A stretch of DNA of 64,000 nucleotides from Albifimbria verrucaria (lineage: Eukaryota > Ascomycota > Sordariomycetes > Hypocreales > Stachybotryaceae), in NCBI GenBank assembly GCA_020081605.1, contig JAHREC010000018.1, positions 3,472,001-3,536,000 of the forward strand. Reading direction: 5' to 3'. The notes beneath the pieces were generated by a model. That model was not told the origin of the DNA. It searched no databases and saw only the letters and a list, made by a program, of their open reading frames with translations. Below, piece by piece: positions 24,870 to 38,529 of the stretch; the stretch's first letter is position 1; each line of letters starts with the position of its first letter. A program made the translations under genes and the position numbers.

Positions 24870-26597
24870 ATGGAGCTCAGTCAGCAGTCCATCCACGATG
24901 TTATCCATCCCACTGCAGCCTTCGTGGACGCCGCCTGCGCGCCTCCGGCTCCGTCACCCTCACGCGACGAGCCCGAGGCTGCATCATGGGAGGACTCCCC
25001 GTTGAATCCCAAAAACCGTATCGATAGCCTTGGCATCCTGAGCCGCCCACTTTGGAGAATAGACGGCTGCACGGCTTTCGGGAGCCAGTTCTACGCCATC
25101 CCCTTGTTCTTGCCCTCCCTCCACCGATGCGCATAGATGTCTTTATCCCCGAGCCCGCCAAGTTGTCCACGGAGATCCGCAGTCTGTTGGACGTTGACGT
25201 TGCATTCCACACCAGAGACGTGGCCCGAATCTCCCACCTCGGCATCACTCGGCATCTTCTCCGCATCCTGCAACACTGGACCCAGACTGACAAGGCCGCT
25301 AAAACCATTTACAACGACGTGCCCTTTGGCTCTAGGATTGTCTTGCACAACTTACCCCTCAGGCTCGATGAAGCCCGCATAACCATCGCTCGCGCGCATT
25401 ACCTCGAGCGCCAGCTCCTGTCCGTCTCCTCCCTCACCAAATACTGGGGAGTGAAATCCAGTTGCCTCCAACCATTGATCTCAGCGAGGTCCAGTATGTC
25501 TCTCAAATCCACGATAGTGTCTGTCTTGTCAGGTATGATGAGAGGGTGTGGATTTTCAAGGCCTTGACGAGCTGCACCAAGTATCTCTACCACGAGCTTA
25601 GGCAGTTGCTCAGGATTCCAGCACATCCAGGCATCGTTGCACGGCCCGCGCATCTTGTTACCAAAAGCTGCAGCTTCGGCGGCAAGGTGGCCGTCGTGGG
25701 CTTCACCTTGGAATTCCATACTCGAGGTAGTCTCCGTGACCTTATTCCCTACTTCCGCCTGCACAATATGACATCCCTGGTGGACGAGACGAGGTGGTCG
25801 CTGCAGCTGTCCGATGCCCTCCTGCACCTGCGTGAGTCTACAGGCATCTTCTACCCTGATCTGCGACTTGACAATATTGTGCTCTCCGACTCTAATAGTG
25901 TGGTTATGGTGGATTTTGAGCAACGCGGTGTGTGGTGCGAGTTTGCGGCGCCAGAGGTGAATGCTATCGAGTACATTCGGCTACTTGCCGTAGACGATGA
26001 GATAGCCCCGATATTCGGGAAAAGTATGCTAACATACTGACCGGTTTGCTACCGGATTGGGAGAACATGGCCGAGGGTGAGGATTATGTCTGGCCGTCGA
26101 CAGGTTATAACGTGCCGTGGGCATGCTTGACCCCTACTGAGCAGGAGGCTTGTGAGGTTTACATGTTGGGCCGTGTGCTTTGGTGTATCTTCGAGGCCAA
26201 CAGCGCCCCGCAAAGGGCCGCGGTCTGGCTGTCATACCGGTGGGAGCCCCTGGACGAGTTTCCCTGCTACAACCGAACACCACAGCCCATGCGTGATCTC
26301 ATCGATCACTGCACCCGTGGAAGGCAGGCAGGCCTGAGCAGGCTAATCGTCCGTGAGAGGAACCAGCTCGTTCTACGCAAGCTAGAAAAGACGGGTAAGT
26401 CCACGGCTCGCCAAGTGCAAGAGACGGCGCAGGCATGGTGGGCAGAAGAGATCAAGGCGTCCGAGACATGGCTTGCTGCCCGAGCCGAGGGCCTCCGCAG
26501 CGGGACATGGAACGAGAATTATTACGGTCGGCCAAGCCTCAGAGAGGTTCGTGATCGTATCAAGGCATTTCAAGAACAAACGAGCCCTACATCTTAG
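24870..26597 (+). CDS. Protein kinase-like domain protein, frameshifted
   Basis: Intronless gene for about 576 residues. The N-terminal 190 residues are not recognisable. From about 25470 the protein has a kinase-like fold pattern: a VAIK-like lysine in RVWIFKAL, a glycine-linker region GFTLEFHTRGSLRDLI, a catalytic-loop equivalent YPDLRLDNIVL (Asp and Asn kept, HRD changed) and a metal-loop equivalent VMVDFEQRG (DFE instead of DFG), followed by FAAPEVN resembling an APE motif. The lysine, both acidic residues and the Asn are present, so activity is possible. No substrate can be inferred. Three frame breaks, at 25118-25122, 25446-25449 and 26006-26009, are each repaired by one added base in a C or G run. 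It ends 382 bp from the convergent SWIM protein gene. Confidence 0.78.
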
Positions 26598-26979
26598 AAA
26601 TATTGTAGGCTGATATGCAGGGAGAAATGGGGTGCGGCGGGGGCAAGGAGAATAGGCAAAAGAAACTTTGTTTCTGCTTGCAGTCACTGAATCCCACTTC
26701 CGATCCTGGAGCAAGCGCAGCCACGAAGGGATCGACGATAATGACAGTAATGAGTATGATTCAGTAGACATATAGCCTATATATGACAATATGAGAATTT
26801 ATTCAGTGCGATTTTATTGCTTCCTGGGTAGATCAACTACCGAGGGAGACAAGGTCTTGAAGCTAAGGTATCTAATTCTTATACAAAAACTGCTGCAATC
26901 CTCGCGGTTTGCCGGTACAAGAGCGTTCAGAGCCAGCCAGTGGCGGACACGCGGATTTCTCTAGATAAATGAAAATGCG
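26598..26979. other. Convergent 3' intergenic spacer
   Basis: The space between the two convergent stop codons probably holds both 3' UTRs. It is AT-richer than the flanking coding DNA. Nothing else was seen. Confidence 0.5.
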
Positions 26980-28401
26980 TCACTTCATCCTCTTTGCGCC
27001 TCGCTCCGGACCCTGGCCCTGCACCTGGCGCTTCAGGGTCGATCCGGTGTTGGGCGCCCTCAGCCTGCCAAGCAGGTTACGGAACTTCTCCACGTAGGTT
27101 GCAGGCGCACCATACACACCCATCTGGTCTAGGATGGTCTCGAGGCTGTGGAGGAACTGGCTGGCAGCCTCGGGAAGGAGATTGAGCTCCGCAAGGACAA
27201 AGTCAAGGTCGCGCTCACCCACAAGGCGTAGGTAAAGGTTGCGGTCCAGACGAGTCGGGCCAGGGTGGGCGTCACGATTTCGCGAAACAACGGCGGAGAG
27301 AATGCGGACGAGGGTACGGGCAGCGGAGATGGCTTCCTGTGGCTGCAGAGGCCTGTCCCGGGTATATATGGCGGTCCGGATACGGCGCACACAGCCGAGA
27401 ATATGCTTCGCCGCCCAAGCTACATCTCGAGGGCCCTCGGCGAATGGATGCTCAGAAGGAGGGAGGATGAAGAGGATGAAAGGGGGAAGATGTAATGCTT
27501 AACGAATTCGAGTCCAGGTCGCGGAGGACATGCTCAACGCGCTGTAAAATCTTGCGAAAGGGGTCGTGGATGGGGTCGGTGCTTGGGCTGTGGGAAGCGA
27601 AGTAGTTGAAGAAGTGGTGGTTGTCTACCAACATCCTGAAGATTGTTTGGTCAAGGTCATGACGCTTCAAGACTTTCTTGCCAAGGGTTGGGTTTGTAAA
27701 AATATCTGGTCGAAAATCATCCGGAGGCACCGCGTGAACTGCAGAGAGTAGCTCGCGAGACTCTAAAACCCGTTGAGGGTCAAGTTCATCCTCAGGGTTG
27801 GCGTCTGGGTCGACTAGCTGGCAGTGAAGTCCGCTGGCTAGGATATCGAGGTGATGGTCCGCAATGGTGCGAAAAGGGTCACCCATCTCAACTGCACAGC
27901 CCTTTCCCGTCATGGTTAGAGGCTTGTCATCTTCGTGGTCATAGAGTGTCTGTTTCATGATCTGGTCCAGCAGCCAGACCAGATGCTCGCAAGGCCCGTC
28001 CTCCTCGCCGCAAGAGCAGCGCAGGTGGGCCCCACCATCCTCGGGAGCACGGATACGGATAGATCGGGTGACCAATTCCGTCATCTGAAAGGCATAGGTG
28101 TTGTTGATGAGCCTGCACCTTTGGAGGGCAATCTTTGGTGGGTCTGTGAAAGCATCGCGTACGACCGCCTTGGCCTTCTCAGAAAGCTGGTCGAGACGAT
28201 AGAGGAGTTTGGTCGGCGACCGGATCACGTGGTCATCCTCATCCTCAAGGCCGGAATCCTCAAATTCACTATCGTAGTCAGAGCTGGACTCGTCTGCGTA
28301 CTGACTAGAGGCAGCAGGGAAGGCTCGCGGGCCTGTGACCTGGTCATGGGAGGCATTGACTCGAGTGTTAGTCTGCTCATAGAATCAGTCGGAGCTGACA
28401 T
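26980..28401 (-). CDS. SWIM-type zinc-finger protein, frameshifted
   Basis: Intronless gene for about 474 residues. The start at 28401 (MSAPTDSM) needs one added G near 28378 to run into the acidic stretch SSSDYDSEFEDSG. A SWIM zinc finger (CxCx(n)CxH) is clear: LRCSCGEEDGPCEHLVWLL at about 27990. The middle carries conserved-looking HVL/HDLDQTIFRMLVDNHHFFN. The C-terminal part (DVAWAAKHILGCVRRIRTA onward) is reached after one added C at 27458-27463 and continues to the basic tail GAKRMK. SWIM domains bind DNA or protein in transposases, kinases and recombination factors, but here no partner domain is visible, so the function is unknown. Placement next to the convergent kinase-like gene is not evidence of a link. 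Confidence 0.75.
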
Positions 28402-31074
28402 TGGGGAAGTCGGGACGGATGGATAGGAGGGGAGGGAGGGAGAAGAGGAGGAGATGGAGGTTGGTTACAGGTGAAGTGGGTGCTGCAGCAAGTCAAGACA
28501 TGGTAGATACGGATCGGGGTTCGTTCTTATAGTTCAGATGTTCACGAGCTGAAAAGAGGGCTCCGGGATGTAAGAGACTGTTGGTTTGAAACAGAAGTGA
28601 GATGGTAGTCAGAGGGAGCATACCGCCACGTTGGTCGGCACTTGCATCATGCCCTCATGCACACGTCCACATGAAGGGGATGTGGTAAGGTTGAGCGTGG
28701 GGAAGAATGGTGCATGTCGTGGGCCGTGGCTGTGTGGTCGATATGCAGGTTAAGAAGATGCCTGGTCCCGAATCTACGGTACGGATGCACCCTGGGTGTC
28801 ATAGCACCGGGATCCATGGATACCACCGTCACGTTGAAGGAGGATGCTGGTACGCCCCAGGTGACTCCGCGGCCGACCCGTCCGTGAGATTGTGCTGTTG
28901 CCTGCCACTACTGAGTCTCGGCGGCAGCACCGGACGCCTCCACTGACCTGCACTTTAGGAACTAGCAGAGGAGGCAGGTGGGTTTGTGTTGGCGGAGAGG
29001 AAGAATGGTCACTCGGGGTGGGCTATTGCGAGTTTGTGGTAACGGCCCCAGAGCGGCGTGTACATGGCAAATGGCAGCCAGAAATGGAAACGGGAGGTCA
29101 CGGCCAGCCCGGCGAGCAGCGACCTCGATGGTAGATGCTCGAAAATAGAACAAGAAGGTTACGGGACTCGAGGCCAAGGCTGCAGGATGGGGGCCGGCAG
29201 CAAAGGGAGGGACGGAGAGGGAGGGAGAGACTAGGATGGAGTTAATGTCACGGTTGAGGTGAGGTGAGGTGAGGTTGGCAGAGGCAGGTTACTAAGACGG
29301 CCAAGAGAGGAAGAAGGCGTCCAGGTACAAAGGCTAGGTACCTACTCAACCTACTGCAGAGAAAGGTACGTACCTCGCCTCGGTACAGCGGATGGCACAG
29401 CGGATGGCTGCTCGGGTCTTCGAGAAAGAAGCGTTAGACGCGAATTGGAAGGCTGAGCCACATTTCCAAATCCCCTAAATTCCCCTTTCCAGAAGCCTGC
29501 AGCCACAGCGGGGCTGTGCCATGGAGCAAAACGAGAGCTCATGAGGCCCGAAAATGTGACCGCATGGCCGCGTTTTGTGGCCGGTCCACCTCGCGCCGAC
29601 TCGTTCAACTACGAGGCCGCGCCTGCGACCCGGCCGGCCTGTTCTCACGGCCTGCTCCCTTTCTCCCCCTCTCATTGGGTCCTCCTGAGGCCTCATTCTC
29701 ACTGCCTATAGGTGACCTCGCGGGTCGGCCTGTTCCCGCGGCCAGGCTGTCTTTGCGCAACATCATTCTCCCTCTATCTTGCTTGGCTCGCGGTAGGCTT
29801 CAGCTGTTCAGGCCTCGAGGGAGGCGACCTATGATGCCATTCTGATTTGCTGGCAAGCGACCCTCGAGCTCCCGTTGCCAATATCCCAAGTCGACAAACG
29901 GCCCAGCACACAAGAGGCGGTCACTTTTAGAAACCCCTCTTGTGAACGGACCAACAGTTCCATTTCGCCATCTACATGCATGCCTCATCTCGCTATGACA
30001 CCACAATGATACCCCGTGGACCTCTCAGGCGTACTCACTTCTGGCTATCATTGAGACTAGACTCTAACCCGTAAGCCAGGCAGGCCGTCTTGGATCCCAG
30101 TCGTTTCGTGAAGCGAGCTATCGGCCTGCAACCTCATCTGCCCCGAAATTGTATGGCGAAATGATAGCGTGATCGCCCTACCAATAATGACTGTGCGCTC
30201 TTTTCATCACTTGTCGCTTAACCGGGTGAACACTCTAAGGTGTCTTCGATTCATGTCACTGCCTAGGACTCATCTGTCAACCTCGCGCGTCGTTGAACGG
30301 TTGGAGGCCGTCCTGAGCTCAACGGTCGATCTTTAACATACGCCACGTTTTACTCACTCCGGGCACTAATAATTATTTTGTCTCAAGCTGGCATCATAAG
30401 GAGCGCCCGCGTTCCTGGCACTCCATAGTAGTTCACGAAATAAGTGGCATGGCTCAGGGTGAGCAGATGTTAGCACATGCGCAACAATCTCCACGTTCTT
30501 GAGCATTGCGATAACTAGTAAGACATGGTGCGGTGTCGCGGAGAGCTGACGTCCCGCAATGTGAAGTCTTGATAATAACACTATCCTCAATCCACAACAT
30601 CTGCGGCAGAAAGGTCAAAAACGACCACGTAATAGAGAAGAGATACAATCAACGAGCAATTCATCGTGACTTAGTCGTGTCGTCACGTGTGCCAAAGCAA
30701 CCTCGAAGTAGAACATCTCGCCGATGGCACGAGGCGAGCAAGGCTTCCTTCTAAATAGCCGGTGCCAGAGCGATCCAAATGCCAGAAAACCACCTAACCT
30801 AGGTTGACGGCGCAACTAGGTATCCCGGCCGAAAGGACACGCTCTGGTCATGTTGGCGTGAAAAATCATGCACACGGTTGTAGGGTAGGACGTAGCCCAT
30901 CGGCAAATCGGACGGCTCGAGTGCGCGGCGAGCCTCCGCCGGAGGTATCACTGGCGATGGGCGGCGAGGGTTTTCGTAGGATCGTCTTCTGTTCGGGCGA
31001 CGCCGAGCGATTGGAAGACCAAGACCGGCCTGCGGACAGAGGGTGCGCAGGTTATCAACAGGCCGGTCGGATTG
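28402..31074. other. Intergenic, no gene recognised
   Basis: About 2.7 kb upstream of the SWIM gene and downstream of SF3b14. A GAGGT repeat occurs at 29254-29274. Regions rich in GGCCTC/GAGGCC words occur at 29600-29830. No open frame resembles a protein. Confidence 0.45.
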
Positions 31075-31770
31075 TCAATCGATGCCATGCTGTTTCTTGA
31101 GCTGAGCTAAAGATTCGCGACGGGCCTCCAGGTCCTCTCTCGACTTGGCCATCTTATCGGGCTGATGATATAGAACTAGACAAAAGGAAAGACGGGTCAG
31201 CAACACTGTCAAGGATCACATCGCACGCGTCGCCTCAGCAAGATGTTATGTACGTACCCACAAGGTAGCGGTTCTGAAAGTTGAAGCCGTTGAGCTTGTC
31301 GCAGGCTTGCTTTGCATCCATTACGTCCTCATAGACCACGAAGGCCGTGCCCTTGGTGTTGTTCGCGATGCCCTGTCGGACCTGGCTGCAAAGAAAGTCA
31401 GCGGCTGCGTCACAAGAGATGGGATGTCGTTGACGGAAGCGTACCGAATTGGGCCGAATTTCCCAAAAGATCGAAGAGCTCCTCGGGAGAAACGTTGTAG
31501 CTAGAAATTGACGACGGGTTAGTCACTGCGACGCGGCCGGGAGATGCCAAACGGCACGACGGGATAGGGTCGAGGTACCTCAAGTTCTTCACGAACAGAG
31601 CTCTATCACAATGGTCAGCGATGCAAAGATGGAATTGATGGTAGTGGGCGCCGGCCGTGGCAGAGCCGGGGTTCCGGAGAAACGCTCTGCGACTCGGGGC
31701 GGGCCAGGTTGGTGCAGATGCAAACTCACCGGTTGACTTCTGGGGCTAATTTACCGCCGCGACTACTCAT
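31075..31770 (-). CDS. SF3b14/p14 (SF3B6) splicing factor subunit
   Basis: RRM protein of the U2 snRNP SF3b complex, which contacts the branch-point adenosine. Exons (minus): 31770-31730, 31602-31579, 31500-31445, 31385-31258, 31175-31075, giving 116 residues against about 125 in animals. RNP2 is ALFVKNL and RNP1 is [10 protein letters not shown]. Characteristic features are [30 protein letters not shown] and the coiled tail ending in KKQHGID. Exon 3 shifts frame at 31465-31468 (T run on the coding strand, one T short), where [14 protein letters not shown] is expected. With five exons in 0.7 kb it is the most intron-dense gene here. The family assignment is essentially certain. Confidence 0.93.
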
Positions 31771-33184
31771 CTCTCGATGATGTTTGTGAGGTTGTCTAGG
31801 GTGACTCAAAGAAGGTCGAAAGGAGGACGCTGGCGGAGAGGATGGAGACAGAAAAGGGAAGGGTTGTAGTAGGAGCGGAGGCGAGAGAACAAACCACAAC
31901 AGGCAGAGCGAAGGGAGTAGAAAGGATGGGGGCGGATTCGGCACTGTACCGTCAGGCGGGTCGCAAGCCCACGTGACGCACCCGATGGCTGCATTCAAGG
32001 CCCAGTTTACCTGCTCCACCAGCGTCAGATAGTGCACCTCGAGTACAGGGCGTGCTATCACCGAACCACACTGTGCTTCCGATGCCGTGCACTTATCTTG
32101 GCATCAATCATTGTTGCGTCTCTACGGCCGACTTCACGGCCAGAAGCCCGGTGTGATACCAATTCGCCCATTTTGGGACATTTGCGGGTGAGATTGGGAA
32201 CGATTGGCTGAGCTCCAGCTTTGCCTGGAGGGAGAAACCGGAGGGAAAAATTTATGAGCTACCACCTGGGTAAGGTACCGAGTAGTAGGTAGGTACATGT
32301 ACGTACATAGACACGTTGTCTGAGGCACCGATACAGGTACCTGAGCTGAAGCCTCGTCTGATGGTGTGCAAGTACTTTGGCTCCTTACGGCAGTCGACCG
32401 CTACGGAAACGGCACCCTCTGAGCCTGGCATCTGATGTCACGCTTGGCACTCACCCTCTCACCTCGACGTACAGCCATCTTTCACCTCAAAGTCACCACC
32501 CATCACGCGACCAGGTGGTGTGCTTTGGGCTCGGAGCTTGGGTAAGGTGGGTTGGCTGTCTGCATTAGAAAGGTGGTCTCTGCACCACCATTTCACAGCT
32601 TGATTCGCTATGATGTGTTTTGCGCATCAAGGCGATTGGTGCCAAGTCGCTCGTTATAGCCAGGCAAGGTTTATGCGCATGCGGAGCAGCAAACCAGCTA
32701 GGTGTTGTATGACGATCATCAACTTCAATCGGAGCATGGCGTCTTTCTAGTAGGAAAACGCATGCACTCGAAAGCATACAAAGATAAGAATTGTGTTCTT
32801 ATGTCTTTTTCTTTTTTTTGTTACAGGAGCTTAACTCAGAGCTACCTATTAGGCATCCTGCTGAGGTACTGTGCTTATCCGTAAGGAAGATAAATATGAA
32901 TGGCTGGTCAGCGGAAGCACGTGACCTGTCATTCATTTGCAAAGGGCGCGATGAACAAACATTAAGATTCTCAAGTCAGCTATCGAAACATTCAGATTGT
33001 TGGAAGTTTATCATAATCCATTCCACGTATGCATTTCCATAATTCTGGGCACCCCTTGTCTAGGCCTAGCCATGATGGTTCCTGGAGACTTGAGCATTTA
33101 GTTCCTCATCACTGTGTGGTGAGCGTCATATATCTTCCTAGAATTGGCGACCTGATCGCATTCACCATCGCTTTGGTTAAGAAA
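31771..33184. other. Divergent promoter region of SF3b14 and the glycosylase gene
   Basis: A 1.4 kb spacer between divergent genes. Near SF3b14 the coding-strand side is CT-rich (31800-31925). AT-rich DNA precedes the glycosylase start (32740-33020). No other gene was recognised. Confidence 0.45.
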
Positions 33185-34790
33185 ATGGCGTCCCGCTTTG
33201 GCTATGATGTGCTCTATCCTTTTGATGTTTGGGACGAAGCCAAAGACTTCCTAGCAGAGATCATCGAAACACGTGCCGCACCTCAAGCAGAATTCCAGAG
33301 CCTCCTTCAAGAAAGTCTGGTAGCCGGATCCGACGATTGGCATCATTGGATAGGCTGTGCCACGTCGATGAGGGCTTCCAACCGCTCACAGCGCCATGAA
33401 ATAGAAGGCACAGACGTACTCGAATACTTGTTACAGGTTGCAAGCATTTCTACGCCTATTGCGTCATCTCTTGTGCCATGGGCAGACACCGACAGGCTCA
33501 TTGCTCAAGCAAAAGCGCTGGAGCAGGATGTAGAAACTCATTTGAATTTTTGCGTGACACCAAAGGCGGCGAATCAACCAAAACCTCGGCTGCTTCTGTG
33601 CCGGCTTCTGTCAAGGGCAAGTCGCAAGGCAAGACATCCCATTATTGGGACACGGATAGTGCAAGCACGCAAGCATTGGATATTGATACTTCACACCCTC
33701 AAAAAAGCCGTACAGCTGATCTATCGCAACCGAACTGTCATTATTCCGCGAATACACACCCTGGCTCACACCACCTAAACGATCCAGGCTATAGAGGCTT
33801 GGGTGAACGCTGGCCATTGCTAAACACACAAGACGTTGCATCCAAATGTCGTGGAACACTGAGCAGTTCTGTTGGTACTCAGTCATCGCCTGTTAGCAAA
33901 CCCAACAAAGCTTCGCATTCCTCCAGTGTGTCGCATTACTTCAAGCCTACAAATCCCGATCCGGTACAATCACCAAGCAAACGGCCGCCTCCGGGTACGG
34001 TTTCGAGCATACCATTTCCCTCATTGGCTGCAACCCATTTCGGCATCATACAAGAGAAACTCGCACACGAGCCATTCTGGCTGCTCATAGCCATCACATT
34101 TCTCATCAAAACAAGAGGCACGCAGGCTATACCAACATTTCTTAAAGTTAGAGAAAGGTATCCTACCCCGACACATCTAGCAGACCCGGCTATCGAAGAA
34201 GAGCTTCTTGGGATGATACGCCACTTGGGACTTTCTGTAGTCAGAGTTGCCTACATTCAGAAATATGCCAGGTTATTCTTAAGACGGCCGCCAAAGGCCG
34301 GCGTCAAGTATAAAGTAAAGATGGCTGGAAAGCGTGCTACGTCTTGGTTGAATAATGTGAGAGAAACTCCTGCTGGCAGAGACCCGATTTTTGAGGAATT
34401 GAAAGAAGACGTAGAGGCCTGGGAAATTGGTCATATGACATGCGGCAAGTACGCAATCGACAGTTGGCGCATCTTCTGCCGTGATGAACTCCTGGGTCAG
34501 GCAGAAGATTGGAACGGTAAGGGCAGGAGCCCGAATTTCAACCGGAATGGATGAGAGTGCTGCCGGATGACAAAGAGCTACGCGCCTACTTGAGGTGGAT
34601 GTGGATGCGGGAGGGATGGGAATGGGATCCTGTCACTGGAGAACGTGGTGTCTTACGAGCTGAGATGCAAGCGGCTGTGAACGAAGGCCGTGTTGCATAT
34701 GATAATACGGGAGGGTTGCAGATTTTGGACGGGGTCGGACATGAGAGTGAGAGTACGACAAAGATGGGTTCTGCCAGTATGGAGCGGTAG
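33185..34790 (+). CDS. MBD4-like HhH-GPD DNA glycosylase, frameshifted
   Basis: Predicted nuclear base-excision repair enzyme of about 535 residues. The first 280 residues are not recognisable and end in a Ser-rich, probably disordered linker. The C-terminal 190 residues (from about 34010) match the MBD4/HhH-GPD fold: EPFWLLIAITFLIKTRG, then the hairpin region HMTCGKYAIDSWRIFCRD, whose Asp aligns with the catalytic Asp of vertebrate MBD4 (GKYGNDSYRIFC), then LRAYLRWMWMREGWEWDP. No methyl-CpG-binding domain is visible. Vertebrate MBD4 removes T or U from G mismatches after deamination of 5-methylcytosine. Frame breaks at the T run 33541-33543 and at GG 34526-34527 are each repaired by one base. 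The start at 33185 (MASRFGYDV) is chosen because upstream in-frame sequence looks non-coding. Confidence 0.85.
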
Positions 34791-36216
34791 ATGTCCCAGA
34801 TTGGGTTGTATGGATAGCATGCATGATATGGCAGTGTTCTCGACATTGTGAGGTTTGCCGCAACTTATAGAACATCAGGATGGCAGTCTCCCAAGGTGGG
34901 AAGGTCGACCAAGCCGTGGTGCCGGGTAGATGGAGTAGCCCTAGGCAGTATTTGGCAGGATGAAGATGATAGGCACTGTATCTGCAGAGCAGAAGAGGAG
35001 CTGCGGTGCCTGTAATAGCTACCTACCCAAGGTAGTAATACGCTGATTGGCTTTTACTACCCGGCATCCACCATGACAGTACCTATCCTGGCACACATAC
35101 TGTAGATGGGTAGGGCAGGTAACAGGCGATGCTCAAGGTGCGGCTAGAGCTGCGCACGGCGGATAGGATGACGATGACGACGGTGATGATGATGACAGCG
35201 TAGGGGTCTGAAAGGCTGTGACCACAGATACCCGGCCCTGACGCCGGCGAGGATGCTGAGTTAGGACGAAGAGGACGCCATCAGATCGGATGGCAGCAGC
35301 AGCAGCAGCATCATCATCATATGTGTCAGTTTGATGGCAGCCGTGGGAAGATGGCTTCTATGTTTTACGCTATGGCGCCAGAAACGTAAGGTACCGTTAG
35401 CGGGTGTCTCGGGGATCTCCACTCAGGCACCTTAGGGGTAGCGGGCTGCTGCGGGTGGGTGTTACAGCAGCAGCACCATCTTGACCATCATAGCGCAGGA
35501 CAGCTTAGCATAGCACGGCAGGGTGGGTGGCTGGATGCTGGTCTGGCCCTTAATTCGAGGTAGGTACCAGGCAAGGTTAGGTAGTAGGTACGTGCATCCA
35601 CGGCGCAGCGCAGCAGCGAGGCAAGGTACCCTCGAGACTTGAAAAGTGGGAACCTGCTTGCGGCATGTTCGCAGTACAAAGTACACGCATCACGGGATTC
35701 CGCAAAGGACACAGTTGTCCATACTTGCACTTTCAGGCCTATCGGATATTCTGCTCGCAGCGAGGTCATCCGAGTACATCTTCCGTTCTCTTGTCTCTGC
35801 GTCAGAACTCTTAACCTCCCTCCTCCTCCCCAACCGCTCCTGGCCGATCCTCCGTTGCTGGCGCTGTCGTCGCACAATCCCGCCTCTCTTTTTCCCGCCC
35901 CGAATTGGCACCTCCAAGGTTCTAGCCAAAGCTCCATAGCTCTCCCCGGCTGCCCTCCTCCCTTCCCCGTCGCCCAACGACAAAACCCTGCCTCGACCTT
36001 TTGGTCAACCGAGCACCCTATTACCTCAGGCCAGGTAGTTCAGTCCAGACTCCAAATCCACCGACCCGGTTCGCAGAGGACACATAAGACAACCGAGTTG
36101 TCCCCGACACGACAAGCCTTCCCCCTCCTCCACAACCCCAACGAAGCGGAAACTCTGCACCTTCGACCGAACGGATCCTTCAGTCTTCCTTCTCGTGGTG
36201 TTGAAGAAGCGAAATC
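34791..36216. other. Intergenic with trinucleotide repeats; SURF4 promoter
   Basis: Holds a GAT/GAC tract (35167-35196) and a CAG repeat merging into CAT repeats (35293-35320). The last 450 bases before the SURF4 start are pyrimidine-rich, as in many fungal promoters and 5' leaders. No gene was recognised. Confidence 0.5.
35293..35320. repeat. CAG/CAT microsatellite
   Basis: Five to six CAG units run directly into four CAT units. It lies in non-coding DNA upstream of the SURF4 gene. Confidence 0.8.
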
Positions 36217-37347
<1,131 letters not shown>

Positions 37348-38529
37348 ACCTGCAACGAGAGGCAAATGACAAGGATCAAGGCGCAAAGGTTACGAGGCCG
37401 AAGAAAGGAGCAATTGTCGCGAGTTTTTTTTCTGCGGAGCATCTCCGTGCAAACATGGCGGCGCAGCTTTGAAAAGTTTTCTCTTCTTTCTGAAATGCAG
37501 CCACGAGGGACAGGATGACTCGAGTTTTACTGTCGAGTACAGATATACAATGGCACATATAGAGATCATGTGGTAGCAAGTAGTGACGCCGGCACTAGCC
37601 GAGATTTGAGCTGAGCTCCGCCGCTCATTCACGTCACATGAAGAGAAGAGCATGTAGTTTTGGACATGATTTGTGACCCGGGCACCACCGACCAGGTGGA
37701 CGGGGATTTCGCACTATACGAGGCGCATCTAGTGGCAATGGTTCTAGCACAGGGTTATGAGTCTAGCTTCTAACATGATTTCAATCTGACGACAACCTCG
37801 GGTTCCTGAGTTGGGCATGTCGGCCGGCCGCTCGTAGGTTGGTCTTATAGAATGTGGTTGACCTGTAGGCATGCCCATCTCAGCTTCGTCACGTGACACC
37901 GTCCATATTCATATTCATCGGAATTCAATTCACACAGGATAGATGGATGGGCACCAAACCATGCTCTCATATCCTAAGAGGCATGCTTAATTCATGACCG
38001 CACGGAGACGCCCGAAAATGCGCAAATAGGTGCGCACAGCGCGCAACTTCTCCGCCTCACTGCTCAGGTTGCACTCTTCACAACATGGGCTCTGGGACCC
38101 GATCGTCGCTCTCAGAGGCTGCACAACGCCACTCGAGTATGTCATTCTTGAGATGAAACGAACGGAGTTGGTTGCAGTAGCTGCATTGCATGTATGTATG
38201 TATGTGCGGGACCTGCGGATCGTCTTCCCTGTTTCTAATTGCTCACTAATACTGGAGGAAAGCTGTGCAGGCAAAACCGCCCACTGCCGTGTGTTAGTAC
38301 GATTTGGGGAGATGATATAGGCACGTCGGCTCCTCTATTTTCTTTCTTATTTCTATTTTTGTCCTCTTCCCTCTCCCTCTCCCTCGTGGTCGTTCTTGTC
38401 GGTCTTTTTTCTTGGTGCTATCCATCGCCAACTAGGATTGCTATTTGTTGCATCTTTGTGACCCTGTCATAAAGCCTCCCCTACCATTACTATTACCGCC
38501 ACCACCACCACCACCACCACGCCGTACCC
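37348..38529. other. Intergenic; CT-rich leader and CCA repeat before the HeLo gene
   Basis: No gene recognised. A short TGTA tetranucleotide repeat lies at 38190-38202. The last 190 bases are pyrimidine-rich (38337-38410) and end in a CCA microsatellite (38496-38520) directly before the HeLo ATG, likely promoter and 5' leader. Confidence 0.5.
38496..38520. repeat. (CCA)n microsatellite
   Basis: About eight CCA units immediately upstream of the HeLo start codon at 38530, within the probable 5' leader. Confidence 0.85.
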
